DNA from: Stichopus chloronotus
Taxonomy: Eukaryota; Echinodermata; Holothuroidea; Aspidochirotida; Stichopodidae
Reading direction: 5' to 3'
Length of the DNA: 64,000 bases
Assembly: GCA_021234535.1 (NCBI GenBank)
Contig: CM037838.1
Location: 25,831,969-25,895,968, forward strand
In this document: piece after piece, positions 1 to 12,800 of the stretch
How the letters are laid out: each line of letters begins with the position of its first letter
How positions within the stretch are numbered: position 1 is the stretch's first letter
The notes under the pieces: model-generated
Databases searched by the model: none
Seen by the model: only the letters and a program-made list of their open reading frames with translations
Told to the model about the DNA's origin: nothing
Program-made: the position numbers and the translations under genes

Positions 1-530
1 AGTGCCATTTTCAGCGATCTGAGAGATATATTTTGTATCAAAATATTTCATTTCTACGGTATACGTGCCGACTGATATGGCGCTCCGCTTATATGTGGGG
101 GGGGGGGGGGCTGTTACTGCTTGACTCCCACTTCAACCATTCAGAGCCTATGGTCAGTTCAACTCCCTTCCCGGAAGAGAAGCACTGTTACGTCATTGAC
201 AAAAGAGGAGTTTAGGTCAGATGCAGGACTACCTCCTGATCTCTACGTAAATATATGGATCTGTGGGCGTACCCCCCCCCCACATACACACACTTTAAAA
301 TCAAATCTACGCCCAGAATAATATGAGGTCAGCGTTCAAACGTAACATACTGAAAAGGAGAAAAACATATCTCAACAACACTGACATGGTGTTCACAACT
401 GACGTGCATTGCGCTGTGTGCGTTGAAGATTGTGTGACAGGCATCTAGAAAAGAGCTGGTTTATTCATCAAAAATTGCAGTTGCACATTGTCAGTATTTG
501 CTTTGTTAGTCCTAAATATCCCTTAATTAA

Positions 531-664
531 TTACTGAATTTCACATTGGTCAGGGATATCAATATTTGTAAAGAAGAAAACACATGTTTCCAAAACAAGC
601 AATCGGGCATATAATTCTCAATTGTCCTTGAAATAAAGGTGAGGTAAGCAAAGGATGACAAAAG
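531..664 (+). repeat. Dispersed repeat, copy 1
   Basis: Similar over about 130 bases to 37062-37200: TTTCACATTGGT, ATCAATATTTGTAAAG, TTCCAAAACAA, CATATAA, GTCCTTGAAATAAA and CAAAGGAT occur in the same order and orientation. Confidence 0.65.
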
Positions 665-3152
665 ACATATGATACGAGTCACTGCCTTTCCATGGTTACA
701 AATCTATATACCGACACCACTATGTTCCCACACCCGTGGGTATCAAAGTTTTATTTTTTCGGTTGACCGTACTCCAAGGTTCCCAACTTTTTTCTTTGGG
801 AGTACCACTTCACATTTGCGCGGTGCCACCGAGTACACGCACACACACACACATAGGCTACATACACTTCCATTCCAGTCACTTTATTCTATAAAAATGT
901 GCAGTACTTACCAATAGTAATAAAAAGTGAGGCCAACTATTAACACATTTATTATGATGCAGCCAACGACATTCCGATATTTAGGAAAACGACGACATTC
1001 CTATATTTAGGAAAACAACCACCTACCCGCCCTTCCCTTATGCTGGACGGTAAACATGCCAGAGAAAATTGGTCTGACCAGGCTGACTTACTGTTGAAGT
1101 GGCTACGGGCATGATATGAAAACTGGCAGCCTGTGTAACATAAATTAGGCATTTATCAATCATGGTTCCCCGGAAGCTGTTCTTATTCAGTCCAATACCA
1201 ATACATAGTTTTGTGATAAAATTAATTTTGGATGAGTACAAGATCTGATTGGGAAGGGTGAGAGCAACTGGGGGGCAAGGAAACAATCTGGAGGGGCAAA
1301 TGCCCCCTCATGCCCCCCCCCCCCGTAGCGCCGCCACTGGATACAAGACATGTTCATGGGAATTTGCCTGTAAAAGTGTCAATATTTGACAGATTCAGAA
1401 AATTGTGATTATTTTCACTATCTTTAATAATTAATATAGCCATGTTACACAACCTTTAAGCAACGGCCCATTTCAGCAAATGCTGATGTTCATTGCTTGG
1501 CCAAGGGTTACTGCTGGACGGTGTTTACGTAGAACTTTTTTGTCCACAGAAATCTCGATCACAATGTAATATTGACAGCTTACAGTTGATCAATACTATG
1601 TAACAAAAGTTACTGGGAATCTCATAAACGAAGGGGAAACTACGATACACATACGACTGCTTACACGTCCCAGTTCCGCGAAAAATAAGGTCGACGGCCT
1701 TACTCAGTGCTGTACATAGCAGAGTTTTGATGTAATCCTCCTTAAATAGAACACTTTTACGGTGTAACAGAATTATGACACATTATCTTACATTAGCAAA
1801 CGAATGTCAGGTTCTAGTTTTCATAAAAAGAAGAGTAGTTCTTCAGAGGCCCAAATTTCTGTTTTAATTTCCCAGATGATTAAATTATATGCCAACAACA
1901 TTACGCAAATGTTTGTGACGCTGTTCATAACGTAATTAATAATCAAATATTCACCCAAAACTACGACGCTGCTTTGAAAGCTAAATGAAGTTTAATTGCA
2001 AACAATGAAATGTTAAAAAACTAAGTAAGTGAGCGATTGCCTAATATCTAACGTAACATTTAGGCCACGAAAACTGTTTCAAATAAAACCGTGATCGGAC
2101 GAAACCCTCAGTGAGGTGCTGCTAATCAGGTGTTCGTGCAAACTCGCACGCAACATCTTGCCACCTCCTAGGAGTAGCGTTTTATATGCAACGAATCTGA
2201 TTATTATGAAAACGAACAGTAAGTCATTCTATGGGGCTCACATGGACTATATATTTGTCAAAAGACTTCGTAGTAGATGTTTTAACCAACGGTTGGGAAG
2301 TTGTCATGATTTTTTTAAACTAAAGGCTATGTAACTAGTCACATACTTAAAATATGAAAGTTGAAAAATTAAGAAATTAAAAAATTAGTAGAGAAGTCAG
2401 CAAATACATTATCCGAAACACTCCATCATTCTTTCAAATGATTCATAACATACAGGCCTCAGTTCATAAGCGCTTAGTAGAAGGTTCACGCTGCCCCCCC
2501 CCCCCCCAAAAAAAAACCCCAAAATCATTATAAATGCAAGTTGACGTCTTCCTTAATGTACTATGATTTGTGACTCAATGAAAGGCAATGTTCATCGAAA
2601 ATAGTGGCCCTACCGACGGTAAAACTTATGTCACTAAGGTCCACGACAAACAACGCACATTTCCAGAAAACGAAATGTCATTCGTATAGTTTGCTTATAG
2701 ATGCTTGCTTTATATACTTGCATTGTGCGTTGAACTCCACCCTGTATAGCCTGACAACGACTTTCTTGTAATACAGACACTGCCGGTTACCAAGCGCCCC
2801 GTACCTTGAAAACCGGAAACGTATGAAGTCAAACAGGAAGTGCTTGAATGCGCGTGCAGCTGTGAGGAGTGTGAACTCTGTTATTTTACTAAACAAACAT
2901 CACCATATTGCACTTCTCACCTTCATAACCTCAAAAACGTCCGTTACAACACCGAATAGTTTCGTCATTCAAAAAGTATGCGAGAATGGTCTTGCACGGT
3001 TGCGTGAGAATAAATAATTCATTAAACCTAACATTTTTTTTCATCAATGATGATAGCGAATAAGAAGTGATGTTATTTCAAATAATTAACAATTAGTTGC
3101 ACATTACAATCACGTGATATTGCCAACATGACCAGCTGCTGTGCAATGGGAT

Positions 3153-3205
3153 GGTGGCACAGAATGTAAGCACCAATCAATTCATCGTTTGTGAAAGAAG
3201 GTTAG
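3153..3205 (+). repeat. 52-base repeat, inverted partner at 6664-6715
   Basis: GGTGGCACAGAATGTAAGC leads into CACCAATCAATTCATCG. The reverse complement lies at 6664-6715 with only a few mismatches. Shorter copies of GGCACAGAATGTAAG occur at about 3350-3365 and, inverted, at 3519-3536. Confidence 0.65.
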
Positions 3206-3303
3206 GGGTTGGCCAATCGCAGGTATGCTTCAATAAACACCATTTCTGTGTTGATCTGATAGCGTAAATGTCCTACTGAAAACACCATGGAAGGAAACAA
3301 TAG

Positions 3304-3309
3304 TTTATT
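3304..3309 (-). promoter_or_regulatory. Candidate poly(A) signal for the C4-like gene
   Basis: AATAAA on the minus strand, about 350 bases after the TAG of the C4-like gene. It is the nearest such hexamer I found downstream of the stop. Confidence 0.3.
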
Positions 3310-3661
3310 CTAACATTTTGTACCACCGTCGCATTCTCCGAGGTGACGATGGCACAGAATGTAAGTGATACCTGATACTACCGTTTACTGTATTATCATA
3401 TAGCATCCTATGATAATTGCTTTCTTGAGAGCCCAAAGGTGTTGTTCATTGAAAGCACAACCTTGATAGGATAAACCTTGAATCATATCTAGAAAGAAAG
3501 GTTCGAATGATTGGCCCTTACATTCTGTGCCGTTGTCGGTTGTTTTTTTTTTTTTTCAAAGGAAAAAAGGCAAAATAAATGTGACAACTTCTTTTTTTAT
3601 AAACTACATAATATCTCTTACATAACTTTCACCCACGAGATAACTTTGCTAGTGCAAGATC

Positions 3662-4092
3662 CTATTTTGTGCAGACTGCGCATGTCCATCTTTTATCGCC
3701 AAACTCTACGTTTTCACTGTCATTGTTTAAGTTAGTCCCAGTGTCTCGCTCTGAAATATGAATTCTGTCTATACACAATAAGTCTGCTCGATTTCCATTG
3801 TCACCAAAAGTGGTCATCAGTGCGCCTGCGTACTCTAACGTCCAATCGGATGTGCAAGTTGGTTTTCCGATGACCATGCGCACTTCGGGACGGAATGTGA
3901 CGCGGCAAACAACGCATGGCATTCCATGGTAAATTAATGGTATCTCTCCGCTTGAGACGCTCTTCTCGGTTACGTCATCTGGATAAAATGGGTGGATGGT
4001 ATTTTCGAGAACCGGAAAGGAAGGGTCCATTGATATGCACTGCGAATCAATTTCCTGCCCTTGTTTCAATGACCAAGCGCCCCCTACGATCC
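3662..4092 (-). CDS. Short-chain collagen C4-like protein, last exon
   Basis: The exon starts at acceptor TTCTACAG in phase 1 and ends with TAG at 3662-3664, giving 142 codons. It continues the previous exon (KVYEG then IVGGAWSLKQG) and carries the cysteine-rich module seen in proteins annotated as short-chain collagen C4-like in cnidarians, echinoderms and amphioxus. Landmarks are QCISMDPSF (usually NYLCLP.DP), IPLIYHGMPCVVCRV, the block C..WTLEYAGALM, LLCID, and the terminal TCAVCTK. The usual stretch before the end with a CGSLPCPPY-type motif is replaced by a cysteine-free NNDSENVEFGDKR, so this copy is divergent. Such proteins are secreted and collagen-tailed; their function is little known. 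Family assignment is from remembered motifs. Confidence 0.78.
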
Positions 4093-7000
4093 CTGTAGAA
4101 GGTAAGAAAAGATCGTAAAAAAAAAAAAAAAAACACTTCGGATATGAGACAATACACTGTCTTTTTTCTCTTTAGGTATTATGAATGTTTTGTTGCCATG
4201 GCAGCGATTTTGATTGCCTTCCCTTACAAGTGTCATTGTTCTTCCTGTTTATATATCTAGGGTATTGAACAAAAAGCAAAAGGAATAAGAAAAGAAAGCG
4301 TAAAAAAAGCGGTGTCACCATTTTTACACATGTAGCGACAACCAGTTGCATCCCTTGATAAATGAACTTATTTCACTTCACTTTCAAATTTAATTAAGAT
4401 TGTGGCTATTCGCCTAAATAAATCAGTGCGAATAATACGATACTAGTTTTACAAACGACATTTTGGCTAATCAGCGATTGTTATAAGGGTTACGTTCCGA
4501 CGTTACAGGGAAATAGGGCATTTAGAATACACCAACATGATATACAAATGAAAATAGCGGTAATCATTATTAAACCATTCAGTTTCATCAACAAACATCG
4601 ACCAAAGCTTCATCTCCTTCAAACATTATGTATGTGATGATTAACGCCGGAAGATGCATCATTTGAATTTTGAAAAGTTTGGACGAACAAATTTGTGTTG
4701 AGCAACAAATAACTGAATCTATATCTGTGAGGAGCTTATTTCTTGAAGAGAAGGCTACTGTCCTTCCTCATTTTGAATAATCTACCATTCTGCATCCACA
4801 AACATTGGTTTCAAAAATATAGTTGTCTTCTCTAAAACCAACGCCCTATACTTCCCCATAAGTTAGTGCGAATAACAGAGGTGTTTGGCTATAATTCGCC
4901 CTTCGAGCGAACAGGTTCATCCTTCGTATATGTTTTCGCCTGCAGGCCGTAAATTTGTTCGAAACGATTGTCAGAATAGTGAACAAGAAAAAGGGAGTGG
5001 GTCTGGTGGATCCTGGGGTTGAGATATCGTTCCCGCAACCCAAATCGCAAAGGTCCAAGATTCTACTTGTCTGAGAAAAACATGAGGCAGTTCAAATAAA
5101 TGGACATTACAAGAGGTGTATGGACATTTGATGTCGTGGGCAGATTTGGCAGAAAAGGATGCGAAGCATACTCTTCGACGAAATGTAACTAGTCTTTTCA
5201 AATTGCACAAAATTTAATTTATAGAATTTAGGACGTTTTGCGACACAGTGACAAAGACGTGAAAGAATTTCACAATGTCACTGGGCGAGTTGCCATATTG
5301 CCTTTGATGAGTCTCCTTAAAATCACTTGATCCGCCTTTTCTTCATGATAGTTTCCCTCTAGCCATCAGATTTGACAGACGGTGCACTGGGTGAATATAA
5401 ATAGGTTTCGAGGATTGCATGAATGGCCAGGGTATACACAAGCCATTATTTAAGCTGCTTATACCTTCAAGATAGCCGAGGCCTATACAGTTTAGTTCTA
5501 GGTATTTTAACAGCAAATTGCACATTCTTTGCAAAGGTCGTATGTAGTGGTTTCACTATCATTTTTCAGACGCTATGGCCATATACAGACATAGACATAG
5601 GCAGCATATGGATAGATGGAATTGTAAACATCTGTACGTAGATATTACAAACATGATGAATCAATGTGACAAAAAAAAAAATGCTGAGGCGGCAACGCGA
5701 AGTGAAATATACTGATTTAAGTGCGATACCTCGGGTGCTATGACGTACTTCAACGATATATATACGCTGCGTGTCCATTCTTCTACGAAGAATATAGGAA
5801 ATTCGTCAAGAAATAATGAAATTACTTTCACTGCACAACTGCACGTATGCGAGGGATTTACTCTCTGCTCATGCGCAGAAGACGGACGAGGTGTTGTTAC
5901 CATTCAAAGAGTGCAGTAAATTCTCGGTTACCTATATCGTGCTTTCTGTAGATTATGAAGCATTCCGCAGTGTTAAAGTATATAGGGCAGGACATCGTAC
6001 ATCACCTTTCGTGCTTCCTTCCTCCAAATCGGGTGTAAGCATATTTCCTCAACAGATTTGTGGTAAAATTGACTTACATATAGCAAATTCAATCAGAGAG
6101 TGTACCAATAGGGAAAAAAAAGGTTCTTTCTATTTTCCTTATGTTGACGTCCTACATATAATATTCATGAGTGTGTGTTTTATTCCTCTTCCTGTATCGT
6201 AGTCCCATGTTTAACATAGAATGCTGTCTGGCCATTGAGTCATTTGTGTACCTGAACTCTGCAGGTAAACATTGATGAGCAAACAATGGAAAATTTTGGG
6301 GAAAAAATCTCAAAATTTTAGATTAAATACAACTTATTTTCAATTACTCCTCAGTCAACCGTTGGTCTCATTCTTTGGTCATTGCTAAATTATGTTTTCC
6401 GTTCGATTATTCTGAAACTTCCTATAATCATGTTTGGAGACTGAATAGTAACCAATGTTATTTGTTTCTAACATAACCTCCCGAAAATGAGTTTACGGAA
6501 CTGATTCAAATGTACATACTGTGTATGTAGAGCGTGATGCTGGCACAGAAAAGCTAGTATAGGCTATTGTTACCTTTTATACGGTATGTTCAGTAAGCGT
6601 CTTATGCTGTCAGATCCACATAAGGATGTCCTTTACTGAAGCATTCTTGTGACTGGTCAACCTCTGACCTTCTTTATAAACGATGAATTGATTGGTGCTA
6701 ACATTCTGTGCCACCGTGTGTACATGGACGTGTAACACATCATGATAAGTGCAGACGCCATGATAATCGTACATTGCAAAGCCTACCATGAAGCAATGGT
6801 AAGTATGGACTCGCATGCTCGAAGTGGATTTGGAGAAATCAAAACGAAGCCCTCTAAACATTTTTCTCAGAGCTAGGGAGCATGCAGCGTTATAAGAATT
6901 GACATTTTGATAGGACTCATTGTCCTCCCCCAGATTTTCCAACATCACCTTTCATTAATTATGATGAAAACTCTACTTTCCAGCACATTATGGGAAGCAG

Positions 7001-7149
7001 ATGGTAAGAGTGGTTTTGAATACTGTTTATTACTTTCGAGTTAAAATGTCAACCCAACCCCCAGAATTCCCCAGATTATCCTCATAGATCACCCATTATA
7101 CGGTTCTTTAAGAAAACAAAAGAAATCATGGTTTGGAGATTTCTGTTAC
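4093..7149. other. Intron of the C4-like gene
   Basis: Bounded by donor GTAACA and acceptor TTCTACAG on the minus strand. Several open stretches (for example 5816-6202 plus and 6610-6948 minus) have no recognisable domain or splice context. A 52-base repeat lies at 6664-6715. Confidence 0.6.
6664..6715 (-). repeat. Inverted partner of the repeat at 3153-3205
   Basis: Reads CGATGAATTGATTGGTGC then ACATTCTGTGCCACC on the plus strand. The pair brackets the last exon of the C4-like gene. Confidence 0.65.
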
Positions 7150-7260
7150 CCTCGTATACTTTGCCCGCGTTTCCTGGACACGTATTACTTCCCCATCTAA
7201 CATACAACGTCCCCGCTCCGATTGTGGAGGCCCAAGATGAACCTTCTTTGGGGACGATAT
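7150..7260 (-). CDS. Short-chain collagen C4-like protein, penultimate exon
   Basis: A 37-codon exon, phase 1 to phase 1, with a strong pyrimidine tract and acceptor (TTTTCTCTTTTCCAG) and donor GTAACA. It encodes DIVPKEGSSWASTIGAG, then TLYVRWGSNTCPGNAGKVYEG, matching the family signature (V/T)YVRWG.TTCPG...LVY.G that opens the cysteine-rich module. It joins in phase to the exon at 3662-4092 across a 3.06-kb intron. Upstream one expects Gly-X-Y collagen exons, a coiled coil and a signal peptide. I could find no Gly-X-Y exon in this window. Confidence 0.78.
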
Positions 7261-9559
7261 CTGGAAAAGAGAAAAAAAAAATGGCAAAAAATGGCAACTT
7301 ATTTTTACGGTATTGGATTTGATCGTTAGCAGAATTCCGTTCAAACATTAATGTACCGTACCTGGGAGGCTTACTGTTGGGATAGCAATAGATCTAATGG
7401 TGGACTTAGGTCTAGCTATAGACTACCCCGGGATTATTCCAATATGGTAGAGGGCAATCAGTAAGGTATGAAACATAATGTTTGATGCAGTTTTACTTCC
7501 CACTAGGCCGGTTCTACTCGGGGAGTAAATGTGGATATTAGTGCCGGGACAGAGCGAGGCTATAGGATGACATCCTACAAGAAAACATATGACACTATAC
7601 TGCACAACGGCTTATATGCTTATACGCCCTGGCTTCTATAGACATACTTCCCTATATATGAATTGACTATAGATGTCGCATTCATCGGTGTGTCAGTGTT
7701 GAAGTCACCGAGACCGGTCTCCAGTCCGGCCTCGCCCCACAATCTCGGTCTCGGATTGCCTGGTCTCGTTCTCGGGTGCCATGACTCGAGGCCTCGGACC
7801 CGAGACCGCAAAAATATAATACTAATTGTAATGATGATTAATGATTGAATAGACACAGCAGCTGGGAACATACAATTGATAGTAGTACCGGAGCATGTAT
7901 GTATTTACTGGGTAGTATTTTTTGAAAGTTACAATTGGTCTCTCGTACATTACAAGGTATAATATCACTACTCATTATAGCAAGGATTGGGCTCCCTGGG
8001 TGTGCAACCAGTATTAACTAGCATTTGCAGGGCTAACTAAAAAAAAATATACCAATATCTTTGCATCCAGTTATAGCTGGCCAAGTGTGACTAAATTGTT
8101 TCTGTTGCACTGATCATAAATCACCTCCACTTAAAGATGCACCATACATGTCTTTCCGGGGGTAAAGAGTCTGGTCTCACAGGAAAAATGCAATCCCTAT
8201 CAATGCTTACCATACACAGATTTCACTGTAGAACATGTAATACAGTGTATATGTTACGTAATGTAGGTCAGTATCCTTGTCAAATTTGGCCTAGAGTTGA
8301 CTTTAGTCACACCTATCAAAAAGTGGCAGCGAAATAAGTCAAACAATGCTCTAATATATATACTTATATAGAGGCAATATATAAAGTGTTAACACCCCCC
8401 CCCCCCCCCCCCACAAAAAATAAACAAAACTGAAATTGTGCAGCATATGTCACCACATCATTTGTTTTTATGTACAGGCAATCTCTTCTATAAAAAAAAA
8501 TCTACAGGTGTTGCAAAGATATATCTTATTAACGGTAATACATACAAAATAATGTTCAACGGATTTATCAAGTTCACCCTAGAACATCTGCCTTAAACTC
8601 CAGCTCGTTTATAGCTGTATGTCACACAACCAACTCTTTTTGGTGTACTTATGACACTAAACGTCACCGGTTCCAATTTCGGTTCGCATACTACTTAAGT
8701 CTAGCTTAGGCCAATGTTAGTCCTGCATGGTATAGTGATCGATGTATTCACCATCTACTTTGTGAACCCGTTAAAACCATTCATTGTAAATAAATATGAA
8801 TAAACAGAAGGGGAACCCACCTCCCCCCATATATACCCTCACTAATGGGTCTAGAGTATGCAATTTTTTTTAAGCATAATGGTTTTCACCTCGGAGAAAT
8901 CTTCGTGACTAATCAAGATAGCGGACATTTTCCAGATACATTATCATGTCGGGTGGCATGTTCTATCATGGCCCATGCAAATCTCTGTAACGGTACTAAA
9001 AACGTTGTGGAGATTTTAAAAATTTCCATCCCTGGACCTACCGAGATATGTAGTCACTGTCTCTCTGAGAAATAACGCCATGAGACCTTCAACATTGCTT
9101 TATGCAACTCTTTCAATCGTAACAATCGTCACTGTATATCTCTCAGTTCTTCCTTTCCAATTTATGAACATCGCCCTCTCTCTGTCAGCCTGTTTGGATA
9201 CAGAGGGCGTCCTTTTTTATCTTAGCCCCAATAGTAGGGTTCCTTTGTAGGAACCTTACCCAAAATAAGAGTCCCTTTACAGAGATGGAACTCTACTCAA
9301 TATTAGAGTTACCAACCCTACTCATGTATTTCATCGGCTAGGTACATCAATTTGACTAGATTTATTATTTATGCATTGATAACGATCATTTCATGTTCAC
9401 CACCGTCCCGTTCCCCACACAGGGGTAATTCACCTGCAGGGGTGATCCAACTTCGTGGTGCAGTTCCCTACTTGCACTTAATATTAGATCGTTTTATGCA
9501 TGCGGTTTAACGTCCTCAGTTAAACCATTTCCCACTTTTAAACAGCTTTTTAAAACGTG

Positions 9560-9880
9560 TATGTTAGTAATACCATTGCTACGTCAACCTTTGAAGACTG
9601 TATTTTAATTGTATTTCTTTATATGTAATTTATCAATATGTATAATGCACATATACTTTGGCTTTATCCTTTTGTTCATCGCTAATTGGCTTTTTTTTTT
9701 CAATTTGAAGGTCTTTTTGAAGTCATTTTATTTTTTTAGTCATTTTTCCTACCTTTTACGGCTATCTTGTTTGAAATATTTTTCTGCTTGTTCTTTCTAT
9801 CTTGTAAGGGGCCTTAGGGTATTTTCTGACACTTGGCACTGTATCAAACACATCTGATTATTATTATTATTGTTATTCAC
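9560..9880 (+). mobile_element. Possible 3' tail of a LINE retrotransposon
   Basis: A T-rich stretch leads to GGGGCCTTAGGGTATTTTCT, then ACTTGGCACTGTATCAAA and an ATT-repeat tail (ATTATTATTATTATTGTTATT). This arrangement resembles the 3' ends of CR1/L2/RTE-type elements, which end in short tandem tails. No reverse-transcriptase frame remains. Confidence 0.4.
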
Positions 9881-12800
9881 TCACGGCAGAGATTTCAGGG
9901 ACGTATCTGTGTTGTTGATTTAACTTCTTTCACTTGAACACACCTTGGCCAATTGTCAACATCAACAGAAAATTAATACAAGTGAAAGTAACAGCAGGTA
10001 ATAGGCATACGTGACAATCATTTGTTGTTTCCCAAGTTTTCTAGATCCTACCCACTGCATGTGCAAGAAGTATCTTAATTACTGTATGTGTCTATAGCTT
10101 TTTCCCCACTGACGCAGCATGCGAGACAAAATTTAAAACTTAGCTACATTTTAAAGGATTTGGCTTCTGTACAAAATTGATATTTCATAAAAAAAAAGAA
10201 AACTATTTTCTCTCTTTATTGGTAAAAGAAATATCTCAATAGTGTGCTAGGTTCGAAACTTATGAATTTTTATGGAGAAATATTTATTTCAAATGATACA
10301 TTGCCTAATCGAGAACTTGTGATCTCACCAGGCACAACTACATGAATATCCTTTGTATTTTTTTACATTCATAATGACTGTCTTTGAAAAGAGACATTAC
10401 CGTAGTTGAAGATATGCAACCTTAATTTCCACAATATTTATCTAATATCAAAGCTACAATATTCCAAATCTACTGTTTCACTAGTGTCAAATTTTAAGGG
10501 TAAGTGAGGACTTCAATATCAAAGAAGAACGAAAACGTAAGTCTTGCAATAATTTGCCATTGTTAGGCAACATGACGTTTTTGTGACCTTGAGGCAATTA
10601 CAAATCTTTCTTGACAGGAGGCGATTTCTGCAAACAGCAATATCTGAAGTTAGGAAAAAGGTATTGATATGGGGTTTAAAATGCCTGCAATGGAAAATTA
10701 TTCTTTTATAAAGAACCCATTTCAATTGTCAGAAAAATATGCCTTAAACACTGATTGAGATTGCTGTATTTTGCCTGACCTAGTGTTCAATGCGAGATCG
10801 TGAGGTAATTGACCAAGATCTTGCAACCGCAATCACCCTTGTCGGTTGTCTCCAAACCTATCACAAAACTGATATGCGTAAGTTTGACAATTTGACTCCA
10901 GAAAGGATTTATTTAAGAATTATGTATCAGTAAAATTTGTGTTGTAAAATGCAAATCAGTTATATCTAAACGCGTCTTGCCGTGAGTACAATGTCAAAAA
11001 AGAAAAAAAAAAATCCGTTTAAAAAATCCCCGTGTTTAAGTATTTAAAGGCTTTCGACTCACTTCGGCCACTGATCTATGAGTTTACAAGAGAACGAACA
11101 TGGCTCATGTGATAACTTTATTAATAGGCACCCAACAGGATTAGGAATGTACGCCCCCAGTATTCTGAATTGGGTGATGAATAAGTTGTAGGTTCAAAGC
11201 ATTGTAAATTCCAATCTACGGATTAGTCGAAACGCGTGAGTTCGTGTATTCGTGCCTGCTTGCATTGTCTCACAGTTTGAAGCTAGCATAGAAAGATGTC
11301 ATTTTATCACCGAAAAAGCAGCTGGGTGTCACAGTAGTTCAGATGTTGGACGATGAGGTACCGTCAAGAACGTCGCCTTGGAAATCACCGGCCTGTCATT
11401 AGCACCGACTTGTCACTCACAATATCTGTGGTGATCTATGCTTCAACAACACGCCATGTGAATATTGTCAGTACAGGAGATGGTAAAAAATCTCTTTTCT
11501 TAGTGACATTTCACTTTCTCTAAACACACTGGTGACTTTTTAAATATGAATGAAACTCATGCGATAGGAGTCGTAGCAAGTTTTATCAGGTAGGACATTC
11601 ATTCCGGACAAATAGAAGCACAAATAAGTTTCTTTTAAAGCAGGATGTGCCGTTATCCCTGAATTTTCCAAAGTACACCAAAGGGCTGGTTATACTTCTT
11701 ATAGTTGCAGAAAGTTTTAATAACTCCTGCCAGTGGCCAGAGGTCCATTTGTCCACGTATAGTCTAATTCACAAAGGAAATGAGTTTGCATAGGAGTTTC
11801 GTTGCCTGCTGGCAGTGTTCACGGGGAAGTGTCGCACATTTAACACAGGGTCCAGTTCCGCTAACATTTCAGCCGAAAAAAGCTAAATCGCTCTTCTTTC
11901 TACCTTAATTAACACTCTAATTAATGAAATTAATAATGGAAGGAAATTGACATAGCTTGTTATTATCCACATTGGTATCAAATGACAGAAAATGATGGAA
12001 GATCAACCGTAAAGGCTATTTTTATTTTATCAAACAGCACATCCTACTTTAACATACACACTTAGCATGTGAGCGTTCAGTACGCTTTCTCTCGTCGTTC
12101 CCGCTTACTCAAGTCGTTTCGAGCATATTTTTTACACTCTCGATAGATTTGATTGTTTTCGTTTGTATTACAATGACCAAGTCTCAATATTTCGGCATCT
12201 GTTTGTGTCATTACTGCTGTTATTGTCATTTCGCTGACAACGTAGTAAATACCAAATACATTCCTAGATGATGAACTGGTGAGAAAACCCACCAGCGTAA
12301 CGTGGTCCTGACGAAACGGGCGAAATGTAAAACAACACGGCCGCTCGGCAGCTGCACAGCGTAGATAGAAATACCACCCTGTTTGCAATGTTGCATAGCA
12401 ACAAGATGAATGTTCCCAGTTGGAAAAACAGGAGAGACCAACAAGGGAGAGAAAGAGATCAAAAATGAAAAAGAAAGTATAATTTCAGAGAATTGGAGAA
12501 GCATCACGTAAAAAAAAAAAAGAAAGGAAAAAGACATCGCAATATGTACGCGTTTTCTCCTTCTTTCAATCAAAATTTAAAGTCATGAGGTCGATTGGGT
12601 TTTTTTCCCCCAGGGAAGTATGTTGCCAAACAGTGTAAATATTTTGGATTGGCCTATCCGCAAACTAGCTAGACGTGTACTACTTCGATAATGAACATTT
12701 TCACAAGTTTTATTGTAGGAGGGGAAAAAGAATACATTCTAGGTCATCAAGTGGTAATTTGGTGAATCATCGATGCAAACATCTTGTAGATATAACGAGC

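Larger units (their letters stand above)
1..3661. other. Non-coding DNA downstream of the C4-like gene
   Basis: No credible coding exon on either strand. Contents are poly-G/C runs (97-110, 272-281, 1313-1324, 2494-2507), a copy of a dispersed repeat at 531-664, a short CA run near 838-852, and termini of an inverted-repeat family after 3153. The sequence at 1313-1337 (C-run then GTAGCGCCGCCACTGG) looks like the end of a DNA transposon. Confidence 0.5.
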
